Shown: positions 8,010 to 17,552 of the stretch, one piece after another
How positions within the stretch are numbered: the first letter of the stretch is position 1
Layout of the letters: the number at the start of each line of letters is the position of its first letter
From: Pontibacter virosus
GTDB taxonomy: Bacteria; Bacteroidota; Bacteroidia; Cytophagales; Hymenobacteraceae
Length of the DNA stretch: 64,000 bases
NCBI RefSeq assembly: GCF_003096355.1
Contig: NZ_QEKI01000005.1
Span: forward strand, 1 to 64,000
Direction of reading: 5' to 3'
Notes under the pieces: generated by a model
The model's database searches: none
What the model saw: the letters and a program-made list of their open reading frames with translations, nothing else
Told to the model about the DNA's origin: nothing
Made by a program: the position numbers and the translations under genes

Positions 8010-8945
8010 TTGAATACAACACAACACATTCCGCAGAATCCAGGCTTGGTAAAGGCCTGGATTTCCGCTTTTAGGCCGCGCACCTTGCCGCTGGCTTTTT
8101 CCTGCATCGGGATGGGCGGCTTTATGGCCGCTGCCTACGATGCCTTTAATGCCACAGTCGTTCTCCTCTGTGTGCTAACGACCCTGTTTCTGCAGATACT
8201 CTCCAACCTGGCCAACGACTATGGCGACTCTATACACGGAGCTGATAGCGTGCACCGCGAGGGACCGCAGCGGGCGGTGCAGGCGGGGCACATCAAGGCC
8301 GAGCACATGAAGAAAGGCATGGCGGTGTTCAGTCTGCTGTCGTTGGTGACGGGATTGTTGCTGCTCTGGGTGGCTTTCGGAACGGAGGGGTTATACCTGT
8401 TTCTGATCTTTCTGGGGCTGGGGTTGGCCTCTATCTGGGCAGCCATCAACTACACAGCGGGTTCCAATCCCTATGGCTATGCTGGTTTGGGCGATATCTT
8501 TGTGTTTGTGTTCTTTGGTCTGGTTGGCGTGCTGGGTACTTTTTTTCTGCAGGCGCAGTCGCTGCCAGTTTTGATGGTATTGCCGGCCATGGTCTGCGGT
8601 TTTTTCTCGATGGCGGTGCTCAACGTGAACAACATCCGTGACATTAAATCGGATGTGCTGGCGGGCAAACGCTCTATACCTGTGCGGCTCGGTCCGAAAC
8701 GCGCCCGTATGTACCACCTCATGCTTTTGGCCGGCGGCGTGATAAGTGCTGTGGCTTATGTGCTGCTAAACTTCTACAGCGTATGGCAGTTTTTGTTTTT
8801 ACTGGCGGTGCCGCTGGTGATTGTAAATGGTGTGAAGGTATGGCAGAAGCAAACTTCCGCTGAACTCGACCCATACCTGAAGCAAATGGCTATCACGACC
8901 ATGCTCTTTGTGCTGCTCTTCGGTATAGGCCAGGTGGTAGGCTAA
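8010..8945 (+). CDS. menA: 1,4-dihydroxy-2-naphthoate polyprenyltransferase (MenA)
   Basis: UbiA-superfamily membrane prenyltransferase that attaches the isoprenoid tail in menaquinone synthesis. Both Asp-rich motifs are present: NLANDYGDSIHGAD near residue 70 and NNIRDIKSDVLAGKRS near residue 210. There are about eight hydrophobic helices. The start is TTG at 8010, giving an N-terminus aligned with the family (SAFRPRTLPLAFS); no in-frame ATG comes before the conserved part. Its end overlaps the end of the convergent nicotinamidase gene by 4 bases. Confidence 0.9.
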   Translation: MNTTQHIPQNPGLVKAWISAFRPRTLPLAFSCIGMGGFMAAAYDAFNATVVLLCVLTTLFLQILSNLANDYGDSIHGADSVHREGPQRAVQAGHIKAEHMKKGMAVFSLLSLVTGLLLLWVAFGTEGLYLFLIFLGLGLASIWAAINYTAGSNPYGYAGLGDIFVFVFFGLVGVLGTFFLQAQSLPVLMVLPAMVCGFFSMAVLNVNNIRDIKSDVLAGKRSIPVRLGPKRARMYHLMLLAGGVISAVAYVLLNFYSVWQFLFLLAVPLVIVNGVKVWQKQTSAELDPYLKQMAITTMLFVLLFGIGQVVG

Positions 8946-9559
8946 TCGCGCATTGCCAAGGCACTGCTCTGGATGATCCTGCCGCCTTTTTCCAATATGT
9001 CCGCTCGTGCAGCCGCATAGCCTTCCTGACTGATAGCGCGAATAGTATCTTCTATGACAAAGGTGTCGAACCCTTCCTGCAGCGCGTCTACAGCAGAGTA
9101 GTACACACAATAGTCGGCAGCCAGGCCGGACAGGTATAGCTGCCTTACGCCTTTGCCGCGAAGGTAGTCCGCCAGTCCTGTCGACTTAAGCCGTCCGTTG
9201 TCATAGAAGCCGCTGTAACTGTCGATCTCGGGGTTGGTCCCTTTCCGGAAAATCGCTTCTATTTTATTTGCTTCAAGAGCAGGCGCCAGGTTTGCTCCGG
9301 GTGTGCCCTGTTGGCAGTGGTCCGGCCAGAGCACCTGCGGCAACCCAAGCAGCTCTGTCATTTCGAAAGGACTCTTTCCTTCGTGGTTGGAGGCAAAGCT
9401 TTTGTGGGAGGCCGGATGCCAATCCTGCGTGGCCACCACCAGATCAAACTCCGGCTGCAGTTGGTTGACGATAGGGATGATCAGGTCGCCTTCCGGCACA
9501 GCAAGTGCGCCACCGGGCAAAAAATCGTTCTGGATGTCAATAAGAAGTAGCGCTTTCAT
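8942..9559 (-). CDS. pncA: nicotinamidase (isochorismatase fold)
   Basis: The 205-residue enzyme deaminates nicotinamide to nicotinate for NAD salvage. The catalytic triad Asp8 (LLIDIQNDF), Lys106 (FRKG) and Cys151 (GLAADYCVYY) is complete, as are the metal ligands Asp46, His48 and His52 (DWHPASH). The length matches the family. Its 3' end overlaps menA by 4 bases tail to tail. Confidence 0.93.
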   Translation of the reverse strand: MKALLLIDIQNDFLPGGALAVPEGDLIIPIVNQLQPEFDLVVATQDWHPASHKSFASNHEGKSPFEMTELLGLPQVLWPDHCQQGTPGANLAPALEANKIEAIFRKGTNPEIDSYSGFYDNGRLKSTGLADYLRGKGVRQLYLSGLAADYCVYYSAVDALQEGFDTFVIEDTIRAISQEGYAAARADILEKGGRIIQSSALAMRD

Positions 9560-9749
9560 GGGGTATTTCTCAGGTATAGCAACAAGTTATGGGTATACGC
9601 CGAGTTTTGCAATACAGTAATTCACCGACAGCCTTCAGCTATACCTGTTCCGGAGGTAACCTATACCTGTTTTTTCCGAGAAACTCTGCCGAAGCTGCAA
9701 TGCATTCCTGGTCCGGGATGCATTCGTCCGGAACTCTTTCGTCTAATAG

Positions 9750-10463
9750 CTACAGCTTGTCGGTCAGGTTTGCCAGGGGAGGCTCGTGTTCCTCCCGGTA
9801 AATCTCAAAGTATACGGTGTCGCCGATCGACTCTACCACATTTGCCTGCTTGATCACATCCTGATACGTTTTGTAGCAGCTCAGCGCTTTTTTCAGTATC
9901 TCAATGTCCTCCGGGCGCAATTTCACTTCGCAGTCGATCAAGTCTGGGCTGCTGTGCTTCATCACAAAAGTACCTTGCTGCAACGGTTGTTCTGTTTTGT
10001 TGGGTAGGGTCAGAAAGGCCAGTCTTTTCAGGTAATCGGCACCACCATCTTTCAGTTCCAGGAAAACACGTTTAATGACCGCGTGCATTACCAGGTGGTC
10101 GTGAAAGCCGCTCACCCCATGCACCGGGTACGACACAATCAACTGCGGCTCTAGCTGACGAATGTGCGCTTTCACTACACGCTCTATTTCCCGTGGATCC
10201 ATCTCAGCCAGGCCATTATCGGGCAGGTCGAGCACCGTCATACCGGTCAGCTCCAGCACCCGCTCCACAGCCAGCATCTCCCTATACCTGACATCTCCCA
10301 TTTCTTCTACACTCAGCCCCAGTTCGTGCCGCACCTTGGTAGCGCCTCCCCGGGTAAGGGTGAGCAAGTATACCTGGTGGCCTTGCTCCAGCTGCTGCCA
10401 CATCACCGGCGCCGGGCCAAAGGATTCATCATCGGGATGCGGGAAAATGTAGAGGATGCGCAT
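9750..10463 (-). CDS. PIG-L family N-deacetylase
   Basis: The first 15 residues contain FPHPDDES, the zinc-binding and catalytic motif of the LmbE/PIG-L deacetylases, and a third ligand is supplied by GFHDH near residue 124. Members remove acetyl groups from GlcNAc-type sugars (bacillithiol, mycothiol, antibiotics or glycans). No signal peptide is seen. The bacillithiol route is possible but not shown by any neighbour here. The spacer downstream (9560-9749) carries two direct copies of CTATACCT. Confidence 0.87.
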   Translation of the reverse strand: MRILYIFPHPDDESFGPAPVMWQQLEQGHQVYLLTLTRGGATKVRHELGLSVEEMGDVRYREMLAVERVLELTGMTVLDLPDNGLAEMDPREIERVVKAHIRQLEPQLIVSYPVHGVSGFHDHLVMHAVIKRVFLELKDGGADYLKRLAFLTLPNKTEQPLQQGTFVMKHSSPDLIDCEVKLRPEDIEILKKALSCYKTYQDVIKQANVVESIGDTVYFEIYREEHEPPLANLTDKL

Positions 10464-10593
10464 AACAACTTTCGTTTAAAGTGATGAGTACTTAAACGTG
10501 CAAAAGCGCAGGTTTGGCTAGGAATGCTCGACGCTCAATGTGTTATTTGGTTTGAGCGTGTGGCTCTGCTGTTGGGGTATGTAAGATAAGACC

Positions 10594-10619
10594 AGGAGTC
10601 ACCTCATAGAGCGACTCCC
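10594..10619 (-). terminator. probable terminator after the TonB receptor gene
   Basis: The inverted repeat GGAGTC (10595-10600) / GACTCC (10613-10618) with an inner CTC/GAG pair lies just past the receptor stop. On the minus strand it is followed by the moderately T-rich TGGTCTTATCTT, so termination would be weak to moderate. Confidence 0.4.
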
Positions 10620-10639
10620 GGAGCTAACCTAACAAATTC

Positions 10640-13084
10640 TTAATTGGCGCCGCCGCCTTGCTGCTCTCCAGCTTTCACGTCGTCGTTTTTGATACCGCGT
10701 TTCTTGCGGGCAATATCTCCCTTTAGCTTACCGAAGCGGTAGTTAAAGCCTAGACTGTAGCGGCGCATTAAAAAGATATTCTCCTGGTTCTGGGTGAAGC
10801 GTGGGTCGTTGATCTCGTTCAGGGCACGGCGGTTCTTCTGAAACGGGCTGTTCACCGAAAAGCTGATCGTCGCCTTGTTGTCTTTCAGGAACTGTTTGTT
10901 CACCGAAATACTGTTCCAGACATACCCGGCGGAGCGACCCTGCAACAGGATGCGTGAAGAGTAGTAGCCAATGTTACCACTGGCACGCCAGCCTTTCTCG
11001 AAGCGGTAGCTCGAGTAGCCGAATACATTGTAAGTGAAGCCCTCGTTGTTCTGAGGCAAGCCGTCAATGACGCTGGTCAGCTTCACATAATTGGCCGTAG
11101 AGTTTAGGTTGATGCTCAGGTTTTTGAACAGCGTGGTATTACCGCTCAAAGACAGCCCGTATGTCTGGTTGCGGCCTATGTTGCCGTAAGTGGTGCGGGC
11201 CACTGTATCAGTTCCAAGCGTGGTGTAGCTCTGGATAGAGTTGTTGGTGAAGTTGTGGAAGATGCTCGCATTGACAGACGTCCCTTTCACGAAGGTGCTG
11301 TAAGCCAGGTTAAACACATTGTTCGTGGCCGGATCCAGCTTCGGGTTGCCGTAGCTGATGTTGAGTGGGTCGATCTGGTTTACGTACGGGTTGAGGTAGT
11401 AAAGGCTCGGCCGTTCAATGCGCTGGGTATAGGACAGACGCATGGTGCTTGTTCCCTTCAACTTGCGCGACAGGGTGATGTTTGGGATCAGGTTGAAATA
11501 GTCTGGAGTAGCCACTGTGCCCGATGACTTGAAGTTGGCGTCAAGCTTGGTTTCTTCCAGGCGAGCACCGGTTTTCAAACCCCAGTCGCCTTTTTTGAGA
11601 CTCAGCGAGGTATAGGCCGCGTAGATGTCCTGGCGGTACTCAAAGTTATTGCTCAGGTTCGGGTCGATTACAAAGTTGCCCGTTTCAGGGTTCTGATTGC
11701 TGTAGAAGTAGTCGCTGCTGTTCAGTCGGAAGATCGTTTTCACACCCAGTTCAAGCGTGTGCTTTTTGATCGGCTGCACATAGTCAGCTTGCATAGTATG
11801 CTCCACGGAGCTACCTTCGTTATCCGTCTGGCTTATCTGACCATTGAAGTTGAGCACAGGGGCTAGTATGAAATCTGAGCCGCTACCATTGACGCTGTTA
11901 CTGAGTCGGTAGGAAAGCGTGAACAACTGGTCTTTGCTTTTCTTGAACGTGCGCTGGTAGTCTGCCCCGAAGTCGCTGCCCTTCCATCTGAAATCGCCGT
12001 TGTTCAGACGGGTATAGGCCTGCGTCAGCGCTCCGTCAGCGTTGTAAAGGTCGACACGCTGGGTCAGGAGGTTGTTGCCTGTGTTCAGGTTCATGCCGAA
12101 ATTAGCGGTGAACAGGTTGAGCGTGTCCATTTCAAAGCTGAACTCCCCGCTGGCATACTGGTAGGTGTTATCGTTGCGGCTTTCACCCATCTGCTCTAGT
12201 ACGGTTTGGCGTATTTTGTCTTCTCTGTACAGGTTGTTGCTATTGGCAGGACTGTTATAAGTGCCAGTCCCAAAGTAACCCGAAAAGCCTGCCTTGCCAG
12301 CCTTCGCCGTCAGGTAGCCACCAAAGTTAGAGCCTCTGGGGCTGGAGGCCTGTGCATGCACCGAGCCGTTATACCCGCCAATGTTCTTCTTATGCGTGAT
12401 GATGTTGATGATGCCGCCCACTCCTTCAGCCTCGTACTTCGACGGCGGGTTGGTGATCACTTCGATGCTTTTGATGGTGCTGGCCGGCATGCTTCTGAAC
12501 ACATCTTTTGGGCTGCGCACAAAGAGCGAGGAGGTTTTGCCGTTAACAAGCACGCGGTAGTTGCTGTTACCGTTCAGTTTAATGTTGTCTTCTGCATCCA
12601 GACTCAGCAGCGGTACCTTACGCAGCATGTCCAGAGCCGTCATGGTCTGACTTTCGGGGTCGGCATCCACGTTATAGGTTATCTTGTCGATGTCCTGCTC
12701 TACCAGCAGCTTCTCTGTCACGACCTGCACTTCCTTCAGTTGCTTTGCCGATGAGGCAAGCGAGAGTTTACCTAAGTCGATGGTAGTGCCGGTAAAGGCC
12801 GGGAGTGGCAGCACTTTGGGCTTGTAGCCTACATAGGAGAGCACCAGTTGATACTGCTTCAGTTCAAGGCCCGTGAGTTCAAAAGATCCATTGTCTTTTG
12901 TGAAAGTACTTTTGATAGCCTGGTTTTTTCCTGCCTCCTGCACTACTACTGTCACATAGTCCAAGGCAGCCTGCGTTGTGGAGTCGGTTACGATACCTTT
13001 GATGGTGCCTGTCGGTGTTGGGGATTGGGCAAAAGCCGTGCAAGCCAGGCACCAGAGGAGTGCCAGGAGTAAAGTTTGTTTCAT
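10640..13084 (-). CDS. TonB-dependent receptor with CarboxypepD_reg-like N-domain and outer-membrane beta-barrel
   Basis: From the start at 13084 the protein has a signal peptide (MKQTLLLALLWCLACTAFAQ). Then come a carboxypeptidase-regulatory-like Ig domain (about residues 25-105, GTIKGIVTDSTTQAALDYV), a plug-like domain (TMTALDMLRKVPLLSLD, with VGGIINIITHK), and a long aromatic-rich barrel. It resembles the OMP_b-brl family of TonB receptors. There is no SusD gene beside it, so a polysaccharide role is not indicated; the substrate may be a peptide, metal complex or siderophore. A nine-residue longer start at 13111 is less likely because it precedes the signal peptide. Confidence 0.88.
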   Translation of the reverse strand: MKQTLLLALLWCLACTAFAQSPTPTGTIKGIVTDSTTQAALDYVTVVVQEAGKNQAIKSTFTKDNGSFELTGLELKQYQLVLSYVGYKPKVLPLPAFTGTTIDLGKLSLASSAKQLKEVQVVTEKLLVEQDIDKITYNVDADPESQTMTALDMLRKVPLLSLDAEDNIKLNGNSNYRVLVNGKTSSLFVRSPKDVFRSMPASTIKSIEVITNPPSKYEAEGVGGIINIITHKKNIGGYNGSVHAQASSPRGSNFGGYLTAKAGKAGFSGYFGTGTYNSPANSNNLYREDKIRQTVLEQMGESRNDNTYQYASGEFSFEMDTLNLFTANFGMNLNTGNNLLTQRVDLYNADGALTQAYTRLNNGDFRWKGSDFGADYQRTFKKSKDQLFTLSYRLSNSVNGSGSDFILAPVLNFNGQISQTDNEGSSVEHTMQADYVQPIKKHTLELGVKTIFRLNSSDYFYSNQNPETGNFVIDPNLSNNFEYRQDIYAAYTSLSLKKGDWGLKTGARLEETKLDANFKSSGTVATPDYFNLIPNITLSRKLKGTSTMRLSYTQRIERPSLYYLNPYVNQIDPLNISYGNPKLDPATNNVFNLAYSTFVKGTSVNASIFHNFTNNSIQSYTTLGTDTVARTTYGNIGRNQTYGLSLSGNTTLFKNLSINLNSTANYVKLTSVIDGLPQNNEGFTYNVFGYSSYRFEKGWRASGNIGYYSSRILLQGRSAGYVWNSISVNKQFLKDNKATISFSVNSPFQKNRRALNEINDPRFTQNQENIFLMRRYSLGFNYRFGKLKGDIARKKRGIKNDDVKAGEQQGGGAN

Positions 13085-13386
13085 TTTGAAGTAGAATTGT
13101 TTGGGTAACACTATCAGTACCGGCAGGCTGCAAAAACCCTTCTCTACACTTCGTTTTAGCTTAAACTGACAGTAAATGCTGTGGAGAGTTTCAGTATTGA
13201 TTAGAAAGGTATAAAATAATATATATTAATCTGCAAATATTATATAAAGCCGCCTTTTCTATAGATGAAAATAGGGGTTGGTATCTACAAAGCCGCAAAT
13301 TAGCATTAGTTGGAGTTGGGGTACTGTTAAACAGGTATGACTCCTGTTAAAGAGAAAGGCCACCCCGCTAGGAGTGGCCTTTCTCT
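13085..13386. other. 302-bp intergenic region upstream of the TonB receptor
   Basis: The region is AT-rich around 13200-13260 and should contain the receptor promoter, though I cannot place a clean TAnnTTTG box. It also holds a small inverted repeat AACAGG/CCTGTT (13330-13335 / 13343-13348) and, at its left end, the helicase terminator. No gene is visible. Confidence 0.5.
13351..13386 (-). terminator. strong terminator after the DEAD-box helicase
   Basis: A 13-bp perfect stem, AGAGAAAGGCCAC (13351-13363) with GTGGCCTTTCTCT (13374-13386), ends against the helicase stop codon. Confidence 0.8.
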
Positions 13387-14868
13387 TTACTTATTGTCTT
13401 GCGGAACCGGCGGGTTGCTGTTCTGCGGGTTTGTATTACCCGGCTTTTTGCGATTTCGGTTCCTGTTGCGATTGCGGTTTGGTTTCTGGTCGCCTTCCTG
13501 CCCCTCGGCTCTCGGAGCGCCTTGCTCCGCTCTAGGCTGCGGAGAGGCTGCTTTTATCGGGCGGCTGTTTCCGTCAGGTCGCGGGGCAGTGCCTTCCGGC
13601 TTTGGTCCTCTGCGTCGGTTGCGATCTCCGCCGCCACCTGCGCCGGAACGCTGGCCGCCGCCCTGTCTGCCACCACTGGTTCTTCCGCCGCCCTTGCCTC
13701 CGCGGCCAAAATCACGGCGTGTCGGATCGAAAACCGGAGCCGGGCCAAAGCCCTCCGGAAGCGGCAGTTTCGGCAGGTCGCGCTCTATGAGCTGCTCTAC
13801 CTTGCGCACCCGGTACATGTCGTTCTCGTTCACAAACGTGATGGCCATACCTGTAGAGGCAGCCCGGGCCGTACGGCCCACACGGTGCACGTAGTCTTCG
13901 GCATCCTGCGGCATGTCAAAGTTCACCACATGGCTCAGGCTGTCGATGTCTATACCTCTGGAGAGAATGTCGGTAGCTACCAGTATCTGGTACTTCTTGT
14001 TCTTAAAACCTTGTAGTGCCTTCTCACGCTCTTCCTGCGTCAAGTCTGACATAATGCCCTCGGCCTCAAAGCCCATTTTGCGCAGCGAGCGCACGATCTG
14101 GTTTACATTCGACTTGCGGGACGTGAAGATGATCATGTTTGACACCTCCAATTCGCGGATCAAGTGCTCCAGCAAAGGAAGCTTCTGGTTATCGTAGGTC
14201 AGGTATAGGCGCTGGTCTATACCTTCTGCCGGCTTCGAAATAGCCAGGTTGATCTCAGCGGGCTGCTGCAGGATCTGCTGTGACAAATCGCGAATCTTCT
14301 TTGGCATGGTGGCCGAGAAGAGGAGCGTCTGGCGCTGGGCAGGCAGTGCGCGCACTATCTTCAGGATATCATCCATAAAGCCCATGTCCAGCATCTTGTC
14401 AGCCTCGTCGAGCACCAGGTACTTAAGTTGATCCAGCCTTACGTAGCCCAGTGCCATATGCGACATCAGTCGGCCTGGCGTGGCAATGATAATATCAGCA
14501 CCGCCGGTGAGGGCGCGCTTCTGCTGCTCCCACTCATCGCCTTTGCTGCCACCATAGATGGCGATAGAACTTACCGGGGCAAAATAACCCAGGCCTTCCA
14601 CCTGTTCATCTATCTGTTTTGCCAGCTCGCGGGTAGGAACCAGTATAAGGGTGCTGGTGAAGTCGTAGTTAGCGTGCGAAATACGATCGATCAGCGGCAA
14701 CAGGTAGGCGGCTGTCTTGCCAGTACCTGTCTGCGCGCAGGCAATAATATCCTTTTGCTCTAGTATAAGCGGAATCGCCTGTTGCTGTACCGGGGTCGGG
14801 GTGTTGTAGCCCATCGACTCAATTCCGGTGATCACGTCTTCGTGAAGGTTGAATGAATGAAAATCCAA
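13387..14868 (-). CDS. DEAD-box ATP-dependent RNA helicase, RhlE-like
   Basis: All helicase motifs are present in order: AQTGTGKT, PTRELAKQ, DEAD (VLDEADKML), SAT, and HRVGRTARA. The core spans about residues 1-370. The remaining 120 residues are a low-complexity basic tail rich in Gly/Arg and in Asn-Arg repeats, typical of RNA-binding tails. It would unwind RNA in ribosome assembly or decay. The start is TTG at 14868, supported by a strong Shine-Dalgarno AAGGAG, unusual in this phylum. A 650-bp AT-rich leader region lies upstream. Confidence 0.93.
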   Translation of the reverse strand: MDFHSFNLHEDVITGIESMGYNTPTPVQQQAIPLILEQKDIIACAQTGTGKTAAYLLPLIDRISHANYDFTSTLILVPTRELAKQIDEQVEGLGYFAPVSSIAIYGGSKGDEWEQQKRALTGGADIIIATPGRLMSHMALGYVRLDQLKYLVLDEADKMLDMGFMDDILKIVRALPAQRQTLLFSATMPKKIRDLSQQILQQPAEINLAISKPAEGIDQRLYLTYDNQKLPLLEHLIRELEVSNMIIFTSRKSNVNQIVRSLRKMGFEAEGIMSDLTQEEREKALQGFKNKKYQILVATDILSRGIDIDSLSHVVNFDMPQDAEDYVHRVGRTARAASTGMAITFVNENDMYRVRKVEQLIERDLPKLPLPEGFGPAPVFDPTRRDFGRGGKGGGRTSGGRQGGGQRSGAGGGGDRNRRRGPKPEGTAPRPDGNSRPIKAASPQPRAEQGAPRAEGQEGDQKPNRNRNRNRNRKKPGNTNPQNSNPPVPQDNK

Positions 14869-14874
14869 AGTTAT

Positions 14875-14880
14875 CTCCTT
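14875..14880 (-). promoter_or_regulatory. Shine-Dalgarno site supporting a TTG start of the helicase
   Basis: On the minus strand AAGGAG is followed after six bases by TTG, the first codon of the helicase. Most genes in this window lack such a site, so here it decides the start. Confidence 0.7.
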
Positions 14881-15290
14881 AAAATTATTTTTATGGCCTA
14901 GCGGCCTTTAAACCGCATTTATAGGGGTAAAGATACGATTTTTATACCTTATTTGAGAAAAATTTAAAAGTTGATGTTATTTATATTGAAAATTATATTA
15001 ATATTGCATCGTCAATCAGCAGAGAATATAACAATACATTTAAAAAGTTGACACGGCATTCGAAAAGTTCAAAGCATTAAAAAAACGCTATATAGAGGTA
15101 ATGCTTTAAATTTTAGTGAAAATAAAGAATACTTTTTTACATTATAGTACTTAAATTATATTTAATTTTATTTACATAGATTTTTTTATATTAACGCCGT
15201 AACATTTGTAAAAGCAAGGCGTAAACAAGCTCAAAGTGATATAATCAATCATCTTAAAACATATAAAAGAAAGATTTATTTAAAATTAAA

Positions 15291-15374
15291 ATGAAAAAAG
15301 CTATACAAGAATCTCCGAACTTCTATCTTCTACTGGGTGTAAACATCATCAATGCTATCTTTATTTTGATATAG
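15291..15374 (+). CDS. candidate 27-residue hydrophobic peptide
   Basis: ATG at 15291 opens a frame encoding MKKAIQESPNFYLLLGVNII and six further residues (NAIFILI ends the peptide), with a TAG stop at 15372-15374. It has a charged start and a hydrophobic second half, like a very small membrane peptide. The case for expression is the strong TTCG-loop terminator 50 bases downstream, which otherwise has no gene to serve. It is too short to be sure, and a non-coding RNA is an alternative. Confidence 0.35.
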   Translation: MKKAIQESPNFYLLLGVNIINAIFILI

Positions 15375-15423
15375 CACACCTCCTGATCGGAACCTAATTA
15401 TAAATCATAGCGAAAACATACTG

Positions 15424-15454
15424 GCAGCTCTTCTTCGGAAGGGCTGCTTTTTTT
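15424..15454 (+). terminator. strong terminator with TTCG tetraloop
   Basis: A 10-bp stem GCAGCTCTTC (15424-15433) / GAAGGGCTGC (15438-15447) closed by TTCG is followed by seven T. It ends a plus-strand transcript that can only come from the AT-rich spacer to its left. Confidence 0.85.
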
Positions 15455-15525
15455 ATACCCTTTTTGGTAGCTTTGTTTTCAGCGCTGTAGCCTGAGGCAG
15501 TGGTGCGCACAATACCTTATACCTA

Positions 15526-16683
15526 ATGACAATGGCAGAACCTGTTTTTAAAGATATGCTGGTACTTGAACTGGCCAGTGTGCTGGCAGGACCGAGTGTG
15601 GGGCAGTTTTTTGCAGAGCTGGGCGCTACGGTGGTGAAGCTGGAAAATGCCATGACCGGAGGCGATGTAACGCGCACCTGGAAACTGGCAGGAGAGCAGG
15701 GGAGCGATAAGGTGTCAGCGTACTTTTCGGCTGCTAATTGGGGAAAGCTCTCCATCGGGCTGGATATTTCGCAGCTACCAGCCCTGGAGGTTGTGCACAA
15801 ATTGGCTGCCAATGCAGATGTGGTTATTGCCAGTTACAAGCCCGGGGACGCCGAGAAACTGCAGGTAGACTACCAAACCTTAACTCTGCTCAACCCAAGA
15901 CTCGTCTATGGGCATATCACCGGCTACGGGCTGGAAGACCAGCGGGCAGGCTACGATGCCGTGATCCAGGCAGAGAGCGGGTTCATGTACATGAACGGTT
16001 CTCCGGACGGTCCTCCCACTAAAATGCCCGTGGCCCTGATGGATATACTGGCAGCGCACCAGTTGAAGGAGGGCCTCCTGACGGCTCTGTTGCAGCGTGA
16101 ACGCACTGGCCAGGGAAATTATGTGCAGGTTTCGCTCTTTGATGCAGCCGTTTCGGCGCTGGCCAATCAGGGGACGAACTACCTGGTGGCGGGGCATAGT
16201 CCGCAGCGTATGGGGTCGGAGCATCCCAATATTGTACCTTATGGCAGTGTTTTCGCTTGCCGGGACGGCCGCCAGCTCGTGCTCGCCATTGGCGACGACC
16301 GGCAATTCAGGCGCCTGTGCCAGGTGCTGGGAGATGCTGCCCTGGCCGATAACCCTAGCTTTGCCACCAACAGCGCAAGAGTGCGGCACCGGAATGCGGT
16401 AAATGAACAACTGAGACAGCTGGTTAGTCAGTTTGAGCGCGATGGGTTACTGCGGGAGTTGCACAGACTGCATGTGCCGGCAGGCGCAGTTAACAGTGTG
16501 CCTGAAGTTTTTGAACAGCCGCAGGCCGGGCGCATGTTGCTTAATCAGCCCAATGGCCCGAGGGGCATCAGGCAGGTAGCATTTGTGGTAGAGGGTACGA
16601 AAGCAGATGAAGTAGCGCCTCCACCAGCCTTTGCACAGCACCAGGCCCAGATACTGGACATGCTTGGAAACCCTGGCGAGTAA
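15526..16683 (+). CDS. CaiB/BaiF family III CoA-transferase
   Basis: The 385-residue protein has the family-III N-terminus (LVLELASVLAGPSVGQFFAELGATVVKLE), the GYG and SGFM segments, and the catalytic Asp in ALMDILAAHQL (Asp173). It would move CoA between carboxylic acids through an aspartyl-CoA intermediate, as formyl-CoA or succinyl-CoA-dependent transferases do. The substrate is not evident from the neighbours. ATG 15532 is an alternative start two codons in. Confidence 0.9.
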   Translation: MTMAEPVFKDMLVLELASVLAGPSVGQFFAELGATVVKLENAMTGGDVTRTWKLAGEQGSDKVSAYFSAANWGKLSIGLDISQLPALEVVHKLAANADVVIASYKPGDAEKLQVDYQTLTLLNPRLVYGHITGYGLEDQRAGYDAVIQAESGFMYMNGSPDGPPTKMPVALMDILAAHQLKEGLLTALLQRERTGQGNYVQVSLFDAAVSALANQGTNYLVAGHSPQRMGSEHPNIVPYGSVFACRDGRQLVLAIGDDRQFRRLCQVLGDAALADNPSFATNSARVRHRNAVNEQLRQLVSQFERDGLLRELHRLHVPAGAVNSVPEVFEQPQAGRMLLNQPNGPRGIRQVAFVVEGTKADEVAPPPAFAQHQAQILDMLGNPGE

Positions 16684-16806
16684 GACGAGTACTTATGCAT
16701 CAGCAACCAGACTGGTTTGTAGTCGGCTGGCAAGCCAGAAATTGAGCTGAAAAACCATTTCTAAAGGATTAGAGTAAAAAATACAGCACCCGAAAGAAAC
16801 ACAAGT

Positions 16807-17478
16807 ATGAAAGATAGACTCGACGATATAATACAGGGCTTGCAGCAAAAATCGGCCACCAAGCAGGCAATTTACCGCAACACCTACCAAACATTTACAC
16901 GCATGAAGGAGCTCTCCCAGGAAATTGTGGACGAGCTGACCAACCGGATCACCACGCACAATGCCGATGTGGTAATCGAGTATAAGGCCATTAGCGACCT
17001 GGAGTTTCAAATTAAATTCTCAGGCGATTTACTCGTATTCGTAATGCACTCTAACATTGTTACTTTCCCGGATGACTACGAGATCATGCGTAACGATTAT
17101 GTAGACGAGGACTTCCGCCGTCGCTTTTTCGGGCACATCATGGCTTACAACTTCATGGCCGACACCATCAAATACAACCGCCTCGACGACCCGGGCTACC
17201 TGGTTGGCCGCATGTTGATCAACATCGAAAACCACTTCGTGATAGAGGGGGTGAAGCAGATGGATTTGCCGTACGACCGCATTGCCCGCAACGTAATCAG
17301 CGACGACATGCTGCGCCTGATCGTGGAGAGTGCCATGATCGCAGCTGTCAATAATGACCTGATGGGGCAGGATGTGTCGGATATTGAACGCATCACCTAT
17401 AAGCAGAAGCTCGAAAACTCCCAGCTGTCGAGGCCGCGCAAGTTGGGCTTTATGGTCAGCCACGAGCTCACGCACTAG
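16807..17478 (+). CDS. conserved hypothetical protein, 223 aa
   Basis: A soluble, charged protein with an N-terminal helical part (about residues 1-50) and a mixed C-terminal part. It has no signal peptide and no motif I recognise. Its composition resembles its neighbours and it has a well-formed terminator, so it is a genuine resident gene. I cannot assign a function. Confidence 0.7.
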   Translation: MKDRLDDIIQGLQQKSATKQAIYRNTYQTFTRMKELSQEIVDELTNRITTHNADVVIEYKAISDLEFQIKFSGDLLVFVMHSNIVTFPDDYEIMRNDYVDEDFRRRFFGHIMAYNFMADTIKYNRLDDPGYLVGRMLINIENHFVIEGVKQMDLPYDRIARNVISDDMLRLIVESAMIAAVNNDLMGQDVSDIERITYKQKLENSQLSRPRKLGFMVSHELTH

Positions 17479-17500
17479 CCTGACAGGTATAACTTAATAA

Positions 17501-17545
17501 CCCCGCCTGCAATGGGTAATCCATACCTTTTGCAGGCGGGGTTTA
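17501..17545. terminator. bidirectional terminator
   Basis: CCCCGCCTGCAA (17501-17512) pairs with TTGCAGGCGGGG (17530-17541) and is followed by TTTATTTT. It lies between convergent genes. Confidence 0.85.
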
Positions 17546-17552
17546 TTTTAGG

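Larger units (their letters stand above)
14869..15525. other. 657-bp AT-rich intergenic region
   Basis: It separates the helicase (minus strand) from the CoA-transferase (plus strand). It holds the helicase leader, a candidate 27-codon reading frame (15291-15374) and a strong terminator (15424-15454). The stretch 14940-15290 is very AT-rich, and I see no other gene or known RNA in it. Confidence 0.6.

Noticed and set aside
9560..9749. Inverted repeat TGCATTCC/GGGATGCA (about 9700-9721) as a terminator
   Set aside because: It lacks a T run on either strand, so I did not list it.
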